A stretch of 64,000 nucleotides of DNA from Aliiglaciecola sp. M165. Its GTDB lineage: Bacteria > Pseudomonadota > Gammaproteobacteria > Enterobacterales > Alteromonadaceae. Positions 1 to 11,125 of this stretch are shown here, piece after piece. The translations under genes and the position numbers were made by a program. The stretch lies in the NCBI RefSeq assembly GCF_007197995.1, contig NZ_VKKH01000006.1, positions 310,001-374,000 on the forward strand. The letters run 5' to 3'. The notes under the pieces were generated by a model. That model was not told where the DNA came from. It saw only the letters and a program-made list of their open reading frames with translations, and searched no databases. Within the stretch, counting starts at the first letter, position 1. Each line of letters starts with the position of its first letter.

Positions 1-676
1 TCAAGCCCTTGATCAATTTTAATCGGGATCTGCAAAAAACTGCCTTGTTGTTTTAACATTTTGCATGCATCGTATTGTTCCCAATTGCTTTGATTGTCGC
101 CTAAATAGGTGTTAAATGCTTTGATTCCCCATGGACAGTTACTTGGGTTAACGATGGGGGCGAACGCAGAAATAGAGGTGAATTGCTGCATATGTGACAG
201 ACCAATGACCAATGCGCCATGCCCACCCATTGAATGTCCAGCAATGGCTGATTTGGGTTTGACGTGGAAATTGGCTTGAATTAATGCCGGTAACTCTTCA
301 ACAATGTAGTCATACATTTTGTAGTGTTTATTCCAAGGTGGTTGGGTGGCATTTAGATAAAAGCCAGCACCTTGGCCGAGATCATAATTTTCATCATCGG
401 CGACATCTTTGCCTCTAGGGCTGGTATCTGGTGCGACAATAATGATACCAAGCTCTGCTGCGGTGCGCTGAGCACCGGCCTTGGTAACAAAATTTTCATC
501 CGTACAGGTTAATCCGCTCAACCAATAAAGCACCGGAAGCCTCTCCCCTTGCGATACCTGGGGTGGTACAAAAACACTGAAAAACATGTCGCAATTTAGA
601 ACAGATGATGCGTGTTTAAATCGTTGCTGTTGGCCACCAAAGCAGGTGGTTGAAGAAACTCGTTCAATCCCATTCA

Positions 677-677
<1 letters not shown>
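1..677 (-). CDS. fghA: S-formylglutathione hydrolase, C-terminus cut by window edge
   Basis: Serine hydrolase that splits S-formylglutathione into formate and glutathione, the second step of glutathione-dependent formaldehyde detoxification in the cytoplasm. About 225 codons are present and the reading frame is open to base 1, so roughly the last fifth of a usual ~280-residue protein is missing. The nucleophile motif GHSMGG lies near residues 148-152 and an [10 protein letters not shown] segment near 54-63, both typical of the esterase D family. The ATG at 675-677 overlaps the adhC stop by one base (TGATG), so the two genes are translationally coupled. The identification is firm from the motifs plus the adhC neighbour. 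Confidence 0.93.
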
Positions 678-2241
<1,564 letters not shown>

Positions 2242-2431
2242 TGGGTTAGACGATTACTCATTTGTGCCGAGATCATTTTAGATCAACAGCTTACTTTAAT
2301 TTTCTTGATGTTGAAAACAGGCCCTGCAAAAAAATACAAAAGATTTTGTCATTAGGAAGGAAAAAATAATAACAACATCAATAATTTGAGTTAAAATTAA
2401 TGAATAGACAGTTAAGCTTGAAGGAACATAG

Positions 2432-3046
2432 ATGAGAATTGGCATCGCGATACTTTTTACCCTTACAGGGGTTTTTTCGCAAAACGCATACAGTGACGGA
2501 GATTTATACGGTGTAGTGGCTGGTGGGTACGGCAAAACGGACTTTGAAACCAATGATGTGGATCACGGTGCCTATAAATTTGGCATAGGTTATCAATTTG
2601 ATCGCCAATGGTATGCCGAATTCGGCTATCAGCAACTCGCAAATCAAAGCTTGGTCGATACATTGCCTACCACCTCCTTGGGGTTAGAGGAAACTGAGTT
2701 TGGTTTAAAAGCCAATGCAATTTATGCGGCAGTATTGGGCAAAGCCGGTAGTCGAACAGGCGAGTTATTTTATCGATTAGGCGTTATGAATATAGATGTC
2801 GAAGGCCAGCACCTTAGCGATACAGGGCAATGTGATTTTGGCGATACACGCATGTTTTCCGTTGATGGAGACGCGCAAATGGCTGTGTGCGAGTACGATG
2901 AAGGAGTATTTGGCGGAGTGATTGGCATTGGATTTGATTTTTATCTTGGTGTCAATGTCATGTTGCGCACAGAAGTGGAACATATTACCGGAGAAAATGG
3001 TCTTAAGCACAACGCTGGTTATATTGGATTACGTTACAATTTTTAG
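2432..3046 (+). CDS. Outer-membrane beta-barrel protein, porin-like family
   Basis: A 204-residue exported protein. The first ~21 residues form a signal peptide (cleavage probably after NAYS). The mature chain alternates polar and hydrophobic residues with many glycine and aromatic positions, for example YKFGIGYQF and WYAEFGY, and ends in LRYNF with a C-terminal phenylalanine, the usual signature of an outer-membrane barrel recognised by the Bam complex. The size suits an eight-stranded OmpA/OmpW-like barrel. Two cysteines in an acidic extracellular-type loop (residues near 133 and 152) could pair. Start ATG follows an AAGGA site. The specific function is unknown. Confidence 0.75.
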   Translation: MRIGIAILFTLTGVFSQNAYSDGDLYGVVAGGYGKTDFETNDVDHGAYKFGIGYQFDRQWYAEFGYQQLANQSLVDTLPTTSLGLEETEFGLKANAIYAAVLGKAGSRTGELFYRLGVMNIDVEGQHLSDTGQCDFGDTRMFSVDGDAQMAVCEYDEGVFGGVIGIGFDFYLGVNVMLRTEVEHITGENGLKHNAGYIGLRYNF

Positions 3047-3121
3047 GGGTTTTTACGCCAATGCTTGTGTGTTCATTACGTCGGGGTGTCAATGTAATTC
3101 GAATGGTTTGGAGGGCAAAGT

Positions 3122-3382
3122 ATGAAAAACGAACTGGACAGTCGGTTTATTTTATCAGTATTTGAGAAAATCAAAGAGCACGGCGAGGTTGTCGAAGGTG
3201 GTCATATGCTTGAAAATATTAAAGCCTATACCGACCACGATGGCTACACGCTTTATCTTGAAGACAATCAGGTGACATTACGATTTGGCTTCCATAATCA
3301 ATATCATTTCGATTACGAAAAAGCGGACCATCTTGAGCAATTCGAACGGCGACTTAAATTAATTGAAAAAATGGACTTTTAA
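3122..3382 (+). CDS. DUF3081-type small protein
   Basis: An 86-residue acidic cytoplasmic protein with no signal peptide or membrane segment. The central part (GYTLYLEDNQVTLRFGFHNQ, residues ~41-60) and a C-terminal FERRLKLIEKM helix resemble the DUF3081 family found in Vibrionales, Shewanella and Alteromonadales; this family call is from memory of the sequence pattern. A strong GGAGG site precedes the ATG by about eight bases. It lies 75 bp after the barrel protein on the same strand. Function unknown. Confidence 0.75.
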   Translation: MKNELDSRFILSVFEKIKEHGEVVEGGHMLENIKAYTDHDGYTLYLEDNQVTLRFGFHNQYHFDYEKADHLEQFERRLKLIEKMDF

Positions 3383-3405
3383 TCACTAACGGGTTTCTGA
3401 ATCGC

Positions 3406-3966
3406 TTACGGACAGCTCAGAGCGTTGCCTGAAATGTTTTCATGTACGCCATCTTTATTAGCATCTTGACTAATTTTTACTCTTCCTTGTGGCGTTACCG
3501 TTAGCTCCCGAGCATAGGCCGCGTCTTTACTACTGTGGCATAACAATATTGTAGAAAGCACATTTGCCGAGCCATTAGGTAAAAATTGAATCGATTGATT
3601 GGGACCATTGGCGTAATTGTTAGACGATATTAAAGAGGTTGCGACAAGAATCTCTTCGTCATTACCTCGAGAACCATTGCCATCTTCATCGGCAAACACC
3701 ATCTTCACTTGGCTCCAATCTGTTGAACACGTTGAAAAATTTGCTGTGGGACAAACTATTGTTAATATCTGTTCATCGACGGCAGTGGCTCGAGCAAATT
3801 GTATCACACCACTTATTTCATTGATTTCTGAGACTATCCGGTTTTTATTGATGATACCTTGAGCCGCCGGAAGCCCAAATGTCAAAACCACTCCAACGAT
3901 CACTAATCCAATCATTAGTTCGACTAGCGTAACGCCACGTTGATATTGATAATTTGACTTGATCAT
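3406..3966 (-). CDS. GspH/FimT-family type IV pseudopilin
   Basis: A 186-residue minor pilin-like protein. Residues 1-11 are a short basic leader ending in glycine, followed by VTLVELMIGLVIVGVV: prepilin peptidase would cut after Gly11, leaving the conserved Glu at mature position 5 and a hydrophobic N-terminal helix. The rest matches the globular FimT/GspH layout, including cysteines near residues 71, 78, 150 and 185 that may form disulphides. It stands alone, away from any pilus or type II secretion cluster, which is common for FimT-like genes. Probably a type IV pilus assembly or DNA-uptake pseudopilin. The ATG at 3964-3966 has only a weak ribosome site. Confidence 0.85.
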   Translation of the reverse strand: MIKSNYQYQRGVTLVELMIGLVIVGVVLTFGLPAAQGIINKNRIVSEINEISGVIQFARATAVDEQILTIVCPTANFSTCSTDWSQVKMVFADEDGNGSRGNDEEILVATSLISSNNYANGPNQSIQFLPNGSANVLSTILLCHSSKDAAYARELTVTPQGRVKISQDANKDGVHENISGNALSCP

Positions 3967-4177
3967 AATGGTGTGCGATTAATTCCCAGAAAATTGTGCT
4001 AAAGCCCACTGAAGAGTATTCACTCTTTCTCTCTCAGGTTATACCATAGCTTATATAAGTGATTTCTTGCGTATACAAATGGGTAACACGGTATCCAAAG
4101 TATCTTTAAACCACTTAACATACCTTTCCGTACTAATTTTTTATCACCGACGTCACGACATAGCAATAGGATTGACA

Positions 4178-5008
4178 ATGCAAAGACAAGCAATACTCGC
4201 CGAAATGAAAGTTTTATCAGAAATTGACGTGCAGTTTGAATTGAATAGAAGAGTGGCATTTATTAAACAACACTTGCTTAATTCGGGTTTAAAGACGTTG
4301 GTATTGGGGATAAGCGGTGGAGTCGATTCCTGTACGCTCGGACGATTATGCCAGTTGGCAGTCAATGAGTTGAACGATGAAGGTAAAGCGTCCTACCAGT
4401 TTGTCGCGGTGCGTTTGCCTTACAATGTGCAAGCAGACGAACAGGATGCCCAATCAAGTATTCAATTTATTCGACCCACACATGCATTGTCCGTAAACGT
4501 GCAACCCGGTGCAGATGCCATCCACCAGCAAACTTGTGACTCTTTGGCTTCCATAGGAATACTCCCAAAGGATGAGGGCAAGCAGGACTTTGTCAAAGGA
4601 AACGTTAAAGCTCGCACGCGAATGGTTATTCAATATGAAATTGCCGGTATGCTGGACGGATTGGTATTAGGTACAGACCATTCCGCTGAAAATATTACAG
4701 GCTTTTACACTAAGTATGGTGATGGTGCTTGTGATTTGGCCCCACTTTTTGGATTAAACAAGCGCCAAGTGCGACAACTTGCTCGCTTTTTAGGGGCTCC
4801 TGAAAACATTGTTAACAAAGCGCCGACAGCCGATCTGGAAACTTTAGCGCCACAAAAAGCTGACGAGCAAGCGCTTGGCATGACCTATGATCAAATTGAT
4901 GATTTTCTAGAGGGGAAACCTGTCGCGGCCAATGTCGAGGAGAAATTAATCTCGATTTATGAACGTACTCAGCACAAACGTGTTCCAATCCCAACGATTT
5001 ACGATTAA
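4178..5008 (+). CDS. nadE: NH3-dependent NAD(+) synthetase
   Basis: Converts deamido-NAD to NAD using ATP and ammonia, the last step of NAD synthesis. The 276-residue length and lack of a glutaminase domain match the ammonia-dependent E. coli type. The ATP pyrophosphatase loop SGGVDS is at residues 46-51, and the C-terminal [12 protein letters not shown] segment is the conserved deamido-NAD/ATP closing loop. The ATG at 4178 is preceded by AATAGG and gives the normal N-terminus; an in-frame start 37 codons earlier would add an unrelated extension. The PII gene glnB follows after 49 bp, and nadB lies elsewhere in this window. Confidence 0.95.
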   Translation: MQRQAILAEMKVLSEIDVQFELNRRVAFIKQHLLNSGLKTLVLGISGGVDSCTLGRLCQLAVNELNDEGKASYQFVAVRLPYNVQADEQDAQSSIQFIRPTHALSVNVQPGADAIHQQTCDSLASIGILPKDEGKQDFVKGNVKARTRMVIQYEIAGMLDGLVLGTDHSAENITGFYTKYGDGACDLAPLFGLNKRQVRQLARFLGAPENIVNKAPTADLETLAPQKADEQALGMTYDQIDDFLEGKPVAANVEEKLISIYERTQHKRVPIPTIYD

Positions 5009-5042
5009 ATTTAAATAACAAATCAATCATGGCAATGAATAA

Positions 5043-5396
<354 letters not shown>

Positions 5397-5409
5397 CTTC
5401 ATGTAATGG

Positions 5410-5452
5410 CAACAAAATCCGCTGGAAATATCTCTACAAGCGGATTTTGTTG
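5410..5452. terminator. Bidirectional terminator hairpin between glnB and slyD
   Basis: A perfect 14-bp inverted repeat (5410-5423 and 5439-5452, arms CAACAAAATCCGCT and its complement) with a 15-base loop sits between the convergent glnB and slyD genes. The outer stem is A/T-rich on both sides, giving U-rich ends in both directions. Confidence 0.8.
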
Positions 5453-5461
5453 TTAAACGCA

Positions 5462-5950
5462 TTAGTGTTGGTGACCACAGCCGCCATCAACATGTGGATG
5501 ACCATGGGCAAGTTCGTCTTCTGTGGCTTCTCTAACTTCAAGCACTTCAACGTCGAAATTCAAATGTACACCAGACAAGGGGTGGTTACCGTCCACCACA
5601 ACCTCATCGTCTGTTTCGTCAATGATCATTACCGATTGTTCACCTTCATCCGTAGTGGCTCGGAACGTCATACCCACTTCGATGTCCATACCTTCAAACA
5701 TCGATTTGGGAACCATCTGTACCAATGCGTCATTGCGTTCACCATAAGCCAATTCGGGGGGAATCGTTAATTCAAATTTATCCCCGACTTGTTTACCTTC
5801 AAGGGCATCTTCCAAACCTTTAATAAGGTATTGGCTGCCTTGCATGAAAACCATAGGTTGATTGTCTTCTCTGGATGAATCTATTTGCGTTCCATCTTGA
5901 GTGCTGACGGTGAAATGCATTGTAACAATAGCGTTTTGGCTTATAAGCAT
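5462..5950 (-). CDS. slyD: FKBP-type peptidyl-prolyl isomerase SlyD
   Basis: Cytoplasmic prolyl isomerase and chaperone, with a role in nickel delivery in relatives. The 162-residue product has a split FKBP domain (residues ~1-65 and ~125-148) around an insert-in-flap chaperone domain that begins near ELAYGERNDALVQMVP. It ends in a short His/Cys tail (HGHPHVDGGCGHQH), shorter than the metal-binding tail of E. coli SlyD. The ATG at 5948-5950 has an AAGG site seven bases upstream; a start ten codons earlier would overlap ygfZ. It follows ygfZ by 16 bp and is probably cotranscribed with it. Confidence 0.93.
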   Translation of the reverse strand: MLISQNAIVTMHFTVSTQDGTQIDSSREDNQPMVFMQGSQYLIKGLEDALEGKQVGDKFELTIPPELAYGERNDALVQMVPKSMFEGMDIEVGMTFRATTDEGEQSVMIIDETDDEVVVDGNHPLSGVHLNFDVEVLEVREATEDELAHGHPHVDGGCGHQH

Positions 5951-5966
5951 AGTTTGACCTTTGACC

Positions 5967-6923
5967 TTATTGGTCTTCAATTGTGGAGTAGGGCAGAGCG
6001 TGCACTGCGAATGGGTGTTGCGGGTGTGACTTTAATCTAAATTTGTCGGAATCTTCGGTGTCATTTGGCAATACTGCCAACACCCAAGTGTTGTCGTCCA
6101 AGGTTGCATGGCGCAATACTGTGCCTCCTCGCCGCCAATTTTCACCAACCTGTTTCTCCAGCACATCACCTGCTTGCGCTGTCACGGGAGAATCTGTCGT
6201 CAAAATAAATGCCGCTCGCTTGTTTTTGCCCAAATACTTGGTTCGAGCAACAACTTCTTGACCCATGTAACATCCTTTGGTGAAACTTATCGCGCCAAGG
6301 TGTTGCATGTTCATCATTTGTGGAACAAATTCAGCAACGGTTGCAGATTGAATATTAGCAATTCCTGCTTGTATATCGAGCTTTTCCCACAGCGTTTCCG
6401 GCTGAGAAAATTCAACCATATGGTTGTGGATAGTCTCTATAAACGCTGGATCTCCCAGCACTAAGTAGCGTTGCACTGGCGACGTTAAACAAATAACCAA
6501 ACCATTATCAAAATGTTTCACCGCAAAATGATCTGAGGGAAGAGTACCGATGTGTTGACTTAGAATCTCTGCACATTCCGGTCCTGCCATTCCCAGCGCT
6601 GCAAATGCATCTGACTCATCGGCAAAGGTTACCTTCGAAAAAACACCATATTTTTGCAATTCAGCCAGTGATTGGGGAACACCTTCTTTATGGCTTATCA
6701 ATAGAATTTTATCACTATGTTTCACTGCCGTGAAAATATTCCAGGTTTTACCTTTAAAATCGCAATGACAGCCGAGTTGGGCGATGTCTTCATGAAGCGC
6801 ATCGACATCATTAGTCACTTTGCCTTGCAAGTAGCTATTGGCATCATCCCCCGAAAGTGAAATGATCCCGATCTGGCTTAAAACACAACTAAGATTGCTC
6901 GTTGCCGTAAAACTGGACTGCAT
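5967..6923 (-). CDS. ygfZ: tRNA-modifying/Fe-S maintenance protein YgfZ
   Basis: Folate-binding protein related to the glycine-cleavage T-protein, needed for the activity of certain Fe-S enzymes such as MiaB. The 318-residue product carries the family signature KGCYMGQE at residues 216-223 with the essential cysteine. It is divergent from sdhE across a 197-bp gap, as ygfZ is in many gammaproteobacteria. The gap contains a TTGACA at 7018 but I could not match it to a good -10. Confidence 0.93.
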   Translation of the reverse strand: MQSSFTATSNLSCVLSQIGIISLSGDDANSYLQGKVTNDVDALHEDIAQLGCHCDFKGKTWNIFTAVKHSDKILLISHKEGVPQSLAELQKYGVFSKVTFADESDAFAALGMAGPECAEILSQHIGTLPSDHFAVKHFDNGLVICLTSPVQRYLVLGDPAFIETIHNHMVEFSQPETLWEKLDIQAGIANIQSATVAEFVPQMMNMQHLGAISFTKGCYMGQEVVARTKYLGKNKRAAFILTTDSPVTAQAGDVLEKQVGENWRRGGTVLRHATLDDNTWVLAVLPNDTEDSDKFRLKSHPQHPFAVHALPYSTIEDQ

Positions 6924-7120
6924 ATTTGCAATAACCTTGTTAACCTATGACTGATAAAAGGCATAATAAGGTCAAAACCAATTTAAACAAGTTAACATTG
7001 GCTTTATTCGATGGGTATTGACATAACAAATCAAAAAGTTCGTCTTGATGAATGTCGTTAACCTGCAACGGTTTTTGCTTAATCTGTCATTTGCCTCAGG
7101 CAATGCATATTGGAGTAGTA

Positions 7121-7372
7121 ATGTTTGATAAAAAAAGAGTTTCTCGTCTAAAGTGGGCATGCAGACGGGGAATGCTTGAGTTAGATGTACTTTTTATGCC
7201 ATTTGTAGAGCAAGCATTTGGTGATTTAGATGAGGCTCAACAGCTCACTTTTGAGCGTCTTCTTACGTGCGATGATCCAGATCTTTACGCATGGTTTATG
7301 GGTCATCAGAAATGTGATGATGAAGAACTTGCTAAGATGATCAGCTATATTCTGGGTCGTGTTAAAGTATAG
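7121..7372 (+). CDS. sdhE: Succinate dehydrogenase flavinylation factor SdhE
   Basis: Small helical assembly factor that promotes covalent FAD attachment to SdhA and FrdA. The 83-residue product has the defining RGxxE motif as RGMLE (residues 16-20) and the YAWFMG segment typical of the family. The ATG at 7121 is used because a GGAG site lies seven bases upstream; an upstream in-frame ATG at 7052 gives a nonhomologous extension. The 3' end overlaps the start of the ygfX-like gene, the usual sdhE-ygfX pairing. An older name for the pair is cptB-cptA. Confidence 0.93.
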   Translation: MFDKKRVSRLKWACRRGMLELDVLFMPFVEQAFGDLDEAQQLTFERLLTCDDPDLYAWFMGHQKCDDEELAKMISYILGRVKV

Positions 7373-7814
7373 AATTGTGATCGGCGCGAGCCAACTTTTT
7401 CCATTGACGCGATTGGGATTTTATTCGTTGCTTATAATGTCATTGTGGAGTTGGCGTCCAGAGGCTTTTGCCTTTCAATTTTTTGTCCAAGTGACATTAA
7501 CGTTTGGGCTCGCAACCTTGATTATAGTTGGCTTTTATCGGTTTATATGCGGTTACAAATTACTTACAGCTGAAAAAGCCGATATCGTTTTGCTTGATGA
7601 TCAAGGAAATTGGGAGCGTCTTTTACACACCCAAGGGCACCGCGGCTGCATCTCCCCAACAAGTCTTGCATTTGGCCCGTTTATGTTTGTAGAGATTCAC
7701 GACACCATCACCAATAAGCGAGTAGAACGTTTTTGGCTGTGCAGAGATCAACTCAATGAAGCTGACTTCAGACGCCTATATCGTTGTATTATTCGTTTGC
7801 GTTCCCATTCCTAA
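7359..7814 (+). CDS. ygfX: YgfX-like inner-membrane protein
   Basis: A 151-residue protein with two N-terminal membrane spans (about residues 16-34 and 41-62) and a cytoplasmic C-terminal domain ending in the Arg-rich FRRLYRCIIRLR. This layout and its position right after sdhE match YgfX (CptA), reported in E. coli as a membrane protein that inhibits cell division in a toxin-antitoxin-like pairing with SdhE, although that role is disputed. It starts at GTG 7359, overlapping sdhE by 14 bp; a second GTG at 7377 is possible. Overall sequence similarity is modest, so the name rests mainly on topology and context. Confidence 0.75.
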   Translation: MLKYRIVIGASQLFPLTRLGFYSLLIMSLWSWRPEAFAFQFFVQVTLTFGLATLIIVGFYRFICGYKLLTAEKADIVLLDDQGNWERLLHTQGHRGCISPTSLAFGPFMFVEIHDTITNKRVERFWLCRDQLNEADFRRLYRCIIRLRSHS

Positions 7815-7839
7815 TTAAATAAATTGATAGACTGAATAG

Positions 7840-8718
7840 ATGAATTTATCTGGTCCCAACTTTTTCTTATTGAGAGCGGCGCTAAAGCGCAACAAACCCT
7901 GGGTTTTTGATTCCGCTTTGTTACCAAGGTGCGAGACAAGGGCAGAAGACCGAATCAGCCATTTCAATCTGGCTCATGTCAGCGCCTTCCATCACTTAAC
8001 AGAGTGGAAATCGGCGCAAAGTAACGCCCTGCATCCGTGTTATTTACATATGATGAGTTTCAAACAACACATGCGACTAATGTTGAATGAAGCGTTTCCT
8101 TTTGCCTTATTGGGCATCGTTCACTTGCATAATTCTATTAAACAACTGCGGCCAATAGAGCCTTCGGACAAAGGTGTACTTGGCTCGTATTTTGGAGATT
8201 TCAAACGTCATAGCAAAGGCATTACCGCGCAGATTAACAGTCAGTATTCGGTTAACAACGAGGTGTTATGGTCTTCGGTTAGCGAATTTTTAGCCATCGA
8301 TAAGCGATTAAAGCGTAGTAAAAAAACGGAACCTGTCGATGGCGATGAATTGGCTAATAATTGGCTAGAAAAAGAGCGGTTTTCATGTGATCACAAGACT
8401 ATACGCAGCTATGCACGAGTTTCCGGTGACTTTAACCCCATTCATTTGTCCGATTGGAGCGCTAGACTTTTTGGGTTTAAATCGGCTATCGCTCATGGGA
8501 TGTGGAGCAAAGCCCGATCTTTGTCTCAATTCCAAAACCTGTTTGCAGTTCCAGTTCATTGCCACGTAAGCTTTAACCGACCGCTGTTTTTACCTTTTTC
8601 GGTCAGGTTGATAGTCAAACAAGGAACTATTGACTCGCCAGCATTTAAACTGGTCTGCAACAACCATCAAAGCGAACATCTGATTGGAAAAATACAAGCA
8701 ATTGGTAAAAGCCGTTAG
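7840..8718 (+). CDS. MaoC-like acyl dehydratase domain protein
   Basis: A 292-residue cytoplasmic protein with a C-terminal hot-dog fold of the MaoC type: SGDFNPIH at residues 195-202 contains the hydratase-2 Asp/His pair and AHGMW follows at 218-222. This pattern is known in enoyl-CoA and 3-hydroxyacyl-ACP hydratases. The N-terminal ~170 residues look like a degenerate second hot-dog. No fatty-acid gene lies next to it, so the substrate is unknown. It follows the ygfX-like gene by 25 bp, and its TAG stop overlaps the nadB stop on the other strand (TTAG at 8715-8718). Confidence 0.8.
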   Translation: MNLSGPNFFLLRAALKRNKPWVFDSALLPRCETRAEDRISHFNLAHVSAFHHLTEWKSAQSNALHPCYLHMMSFKQHMRLMLNEAFPFALLGIVHLHNSIKQLRPIEPSDKGVLGSYFGDFKRHSKGITAQINSQYSVNNEVLWSSVSEFLAIDKRLKRSKKTEPVDGDELANNWLEKERFSCDHKTIRSYARVSGDFNPIHLSDWSARLFGFKSAIAHGMWSKARSLSQFQNLFAVPVHCHVSFNRPLFLPFSVRLIVKQGTIDSPAFKLVCNNHQSEHLIGKIQAIGKSR

Positions 8719-10310
8719 ACCTCACCTTTTAAAACTGTGATCTGAGGATTATCGTTTGTTTGCGGATAATCCAAGTTATAATGCAAACCACGACTTTCTT
8801 TTCGCTGCAGAGCACAACGCACGATTAGTTCAGCCACTGTGACTAGGTTACGCAACTCTAGTAAATTGTTACTGACTCGAAAATTTGCATAGTAGTCATG
8901 GATTTCCTGTTGCAGCAGCTCTATGCGGCGCATAGCTCGCTCAAGTCGCTTTGTAGTGCGCACGATGCCAACATAATCCCACATAAATAACCGAAGTTCA
9001 TGCCAGTTGTGTTGGATCACGACTTCTTCATCAGAGTCACTCACCTGGCTTTCATCCCAAGCGGGTATGTCTTGATGAAACTCTGGGCGATCGCTGTTTT
9101 GAAGTATATGCGCCGCCGCAGCTTGGGCAAAAACCACACATTCTAACAACGAATTGCTCGCCATACGATTGGCGCCGTGTAGACCCGTATAAGCCACCTC
9201 GCCAATAGCGTAGAGATTTTCGAGGTCGGTTTTGCCGTTAAAGTCGGTCATCACACCACCACAACTATAGTGAGCGGCAGGGACCACAGGTATAGGTTGG
9301 CGAGTGATATCTATGCCAAGTGAACGGCATTTGCGATATATCGTGGGAAAGTGTTTTACAATGAAATCTGCGGACTTGTGGCTGATGTCGAGATACATGC
9401 AGTCTGCACCAAGGCGTTTCATCTCATAATCGATAGCGCGAGCAACGATATCCCGAGGAGCAAGGTCACCTCTGTCATCAAATTTATGCATAAACGGCGT
9501 GCCATCTTGATGACATAAAAATGCACCTTCTCCGCGCAACGCTTCGGTGATTAAAAAGTTTTTCGCTTCTGGATGGAATAAACACGTAGGGTGAAATTGA
9601 TTAAATTCCATGTTTGCGACTGAACATCCTGCACGCCAGGCCATCGCGATCCCGTCACCACTGGAAACGTCGGGGTTTGAGGTGTACTGATAAACTTTAC
9701 TTGCCCCACCGGTGGCCAATGCCGTAAAGCGGCTCCTGATAACTTCAACATGCTCTTGTTTACGATTCCACACATAAGCCCCTACGCATTGAGTGGGTTC
9801 TTTTTCATGGCGGAGCAAGTCGATAGCATTGTAACGTTCGAACAAATGAATGTTGGGATGACTTTGCACGGCTTGCTGAAGCGTGTTCTGTACAGCGAAG
9901 CCAGTTGCGTCCGCAGCATGCAGTATTCTTCGGTGGCTGTGCCCGCCTTCGCGAGTGAGGTGGTAGCGTGTATTGCCTTGTTCGTCGGTTTCCTGATCAA
10001 ATGGAACGCCAAATTTAATAAGCCACTCCATACATCGTTTAGCTTGGCTAGCGGTATATTCCACGGCGGAGGGGTCACAAAGTCCAGCACCTGCTCGTAG
10101 GGTGTCCTGAACGTGGGAGTCAATAGAGTCCTCTTCATCGAACACTGCAGCGATGCCTCCCTGTGCATAGCGCGTTGCACCCTCACTTAGGGTACTTTTA
10201 CTCAGCACAATGACATTGAACTTGTCAGCGAGCTTTAATGCCAAGGTTAACCCTGCAGCGCCGCTGCCAATAATTAATGCATCACAACGATGTTCAACAC
10301 TTGAACTCAT
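8715..10310 (-). CDS. nadB: L-aspartate oxidase
   Basis: FAD enzyme that oxidises L-aspartate to iminoaspartate, the first step of de novo NAD synthesis, working with quinolinate synthase NadA (not in this window). The 531-residue product has the FAD-binding GSGAAG at residues 15-20, the ATGGASKVY segment, the fumarate-reductase-like catalytic region ([14 protein letters not shown]) and the conserved C-terminal [12 protein letters not shown]. The ATG at 10308-10310 aligns with E. coli NadB; an ATG twelve codons earlier is possible. It is divergent from rpoE, the same arrangement as in E. coli. Confidence 0.96.
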   Translation of the reverse strand: MSSSVEHRCDALIIGSGAAGLTLALKLADKFNVIVLSKSTLSEGATRYAQGGIAAVFDEEDSIDSHVQDTLRAGAGLCDPSAVEYTASQAKRCMEWLIKFGVPFDQETDEQGNTRYHLTREGGHSHRRILHAADATGFAVQNTLQQAVQSHPNIHLFERYNAIDLLRHEKEPTQCVGAYVWNRKQEHVEVIRSRFTALATGGASKVYQYTSNPDVSSGDGIAMAWRAGCSVANMEFNQFHPTCLFHPEAKNFLITEALRGEGAFLCHQDGTPFMHKFDDRGDLAPRDIVARAIDYEMKRLGADCMYLDISHKSADFIVKHFPTIYRKCRSLGIDITRQPIPVVPAAHYSCGGVMTDFNGKTDLENLYAIGEVAYTGLHGANRMASNSLLECVVFAQAAAAHILQNSDRPEFHQDIPAWDESQVSDSDEEVVIQHNWHELRLFMWDYVGIVRTTKRLERAMRRIELLQQEIHDYYANFRVSNNLLELRNLVTVAELIVRCALQRKESRGLHYNLDYPQTNDNPQITVLKGEV

Positions 10311-10415
10311 AGAGTACAATAACCTGTTTACTGGGGAAAAACGCATATTAATGGAATTGGCAGCTTGTGGAAATAAGCGTTTCGCGGGAAAATTTGTAAT
10401 AATGCAAAAAAAATC

Positions 10416-10442
10416 GAACTTTTGTTCGAACCCATAGTCTAT
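10416..10442 (+). promoter_or_regulatory. Candidate sigma-E autoregulatory promoter of rpoE
   Basis: GAACTT at 10416-10421, a 16-bp spacer and TCTAT at 10438-10442 match the sigma-E layout (GAACTT-N16-TCTGA) about 50 bp upstream of rpoE. The -35 lies inside a 16-bp perfect dyad (TCGAAC-TTTT-GTTCGA, 10414-10429). Positive autoregulation of rpoE is known in E. coli. Confidence 0.6.
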
Positions 10443-10494
10443 TTAGGTGCTTGCATGAGCCGTAGTAGTATTTTTAAAAGGAGAGAAGGCTCGA

Positions 10495-11073
10495 ATGAGC
10501 GAGCAGATTACTGATCAACAAATTGTTGAAAAAGTACAACGTGGTGACAAAAACGCATTTGGATTGTTGGTCACTAAATATCAGCACAAAGTTGCCCACC
10601 TGGTATCACGGTACGTGAAAAACTCAGGGGATGTTGCGGACGTGACTCAGGAAGCATTTATCAAAGCTTACCGAGCGCTGCCTAACTTTAGAGGTGAAAG
10701 TGCGTTTTATACATGGTTGTACCGAATCGCTGTTAATAGCGCCAAAAACTATCTGGTGTCGCAAGGACGAAAACCACCGGCAAGTGATGTTGACGCTGAT
10801 GAAGCAGATTATTACGACGGAAGTGACGCGTTAAAGGAACAAAACTCGCCTGAACGCAGTCTGATGTCAGAAGAACTGGAAAAAGTATTGTTCGACGCGT
10901 TGGACAAACTACCAGAAGATTTGAGAATGGCAATCACCCTGAGAGAATTAGAAGGGTTAAGTTATGAAGATATTGCCAATGTAATGGATTGTCCAGTAGG
11001 GACAGTTCGTTCAAGAATTTTTAGAGCACGGGAAGCAATCGACAAAGTGTTGAACCCGCTCTTACAAAGATAA
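10495..11073 (+). CDS. rpoE: RNA polymerase sigma factor RpoE (sigma-24)
   Basis: Extracytoplasmic-function sigma factor controlling the envelope stress response. The 192-residue protein has region 2 (DVTQEAFIKAYRALPNFRG from about residue 49) and region 4 with the helix-turn-helix GLSYEDIANVMDCPVGTVRS. A strong AGGAGA ribosome site precedes the ATG. It heads rpoE-rseA-rseB-rseC, where the next two products hold it inactive at the membrane until misfolded outer-membrane proteins trigger RseA proteolysis. Confidence 0.97.
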   Translation: MSEQITDQQIVEKVQRGDKNAFGLLVTKYQHKVAHLVSRYVKNSGDVADVTQEAFIKAYRALPNFRGESAFYTWLYRIAVNSAKNYLVSQGRKPPASDVDADEADYYDGSDALKEQNSPERSLMSEELEKVLFDALDKLPEDLRMAITLRELEGLSYEDIANVMDCPVGTVRSRIFRAREAIDKVLNPLLQR

Positions 11074-11125
11074 TGACATTTTATTGAAAATGTTGAAAAA
11101 TGAAGCGTTAACTCAGGAACCCTAT

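Noticed and set aside
2296-2553. Minus-strand 85-codon frame overlapping the barrel protein start
   Set aside because: Its N-terminal half is antisense to a well-supported gene, with no ribosome site and no recognisable domain.
6043-6464. Plus-strand frames opposite ygfZ
   Set aside because: They lie wholly inside ygfZ on the other strand, lack ribosome sites and look like antisense translations of a conserved gene.
7018-7046. TTGACA at 7018 as a promoter for sdhE
   Set aside because: The -35 is perfect, but no acceptable -10 lies 16-18 bp downstream.
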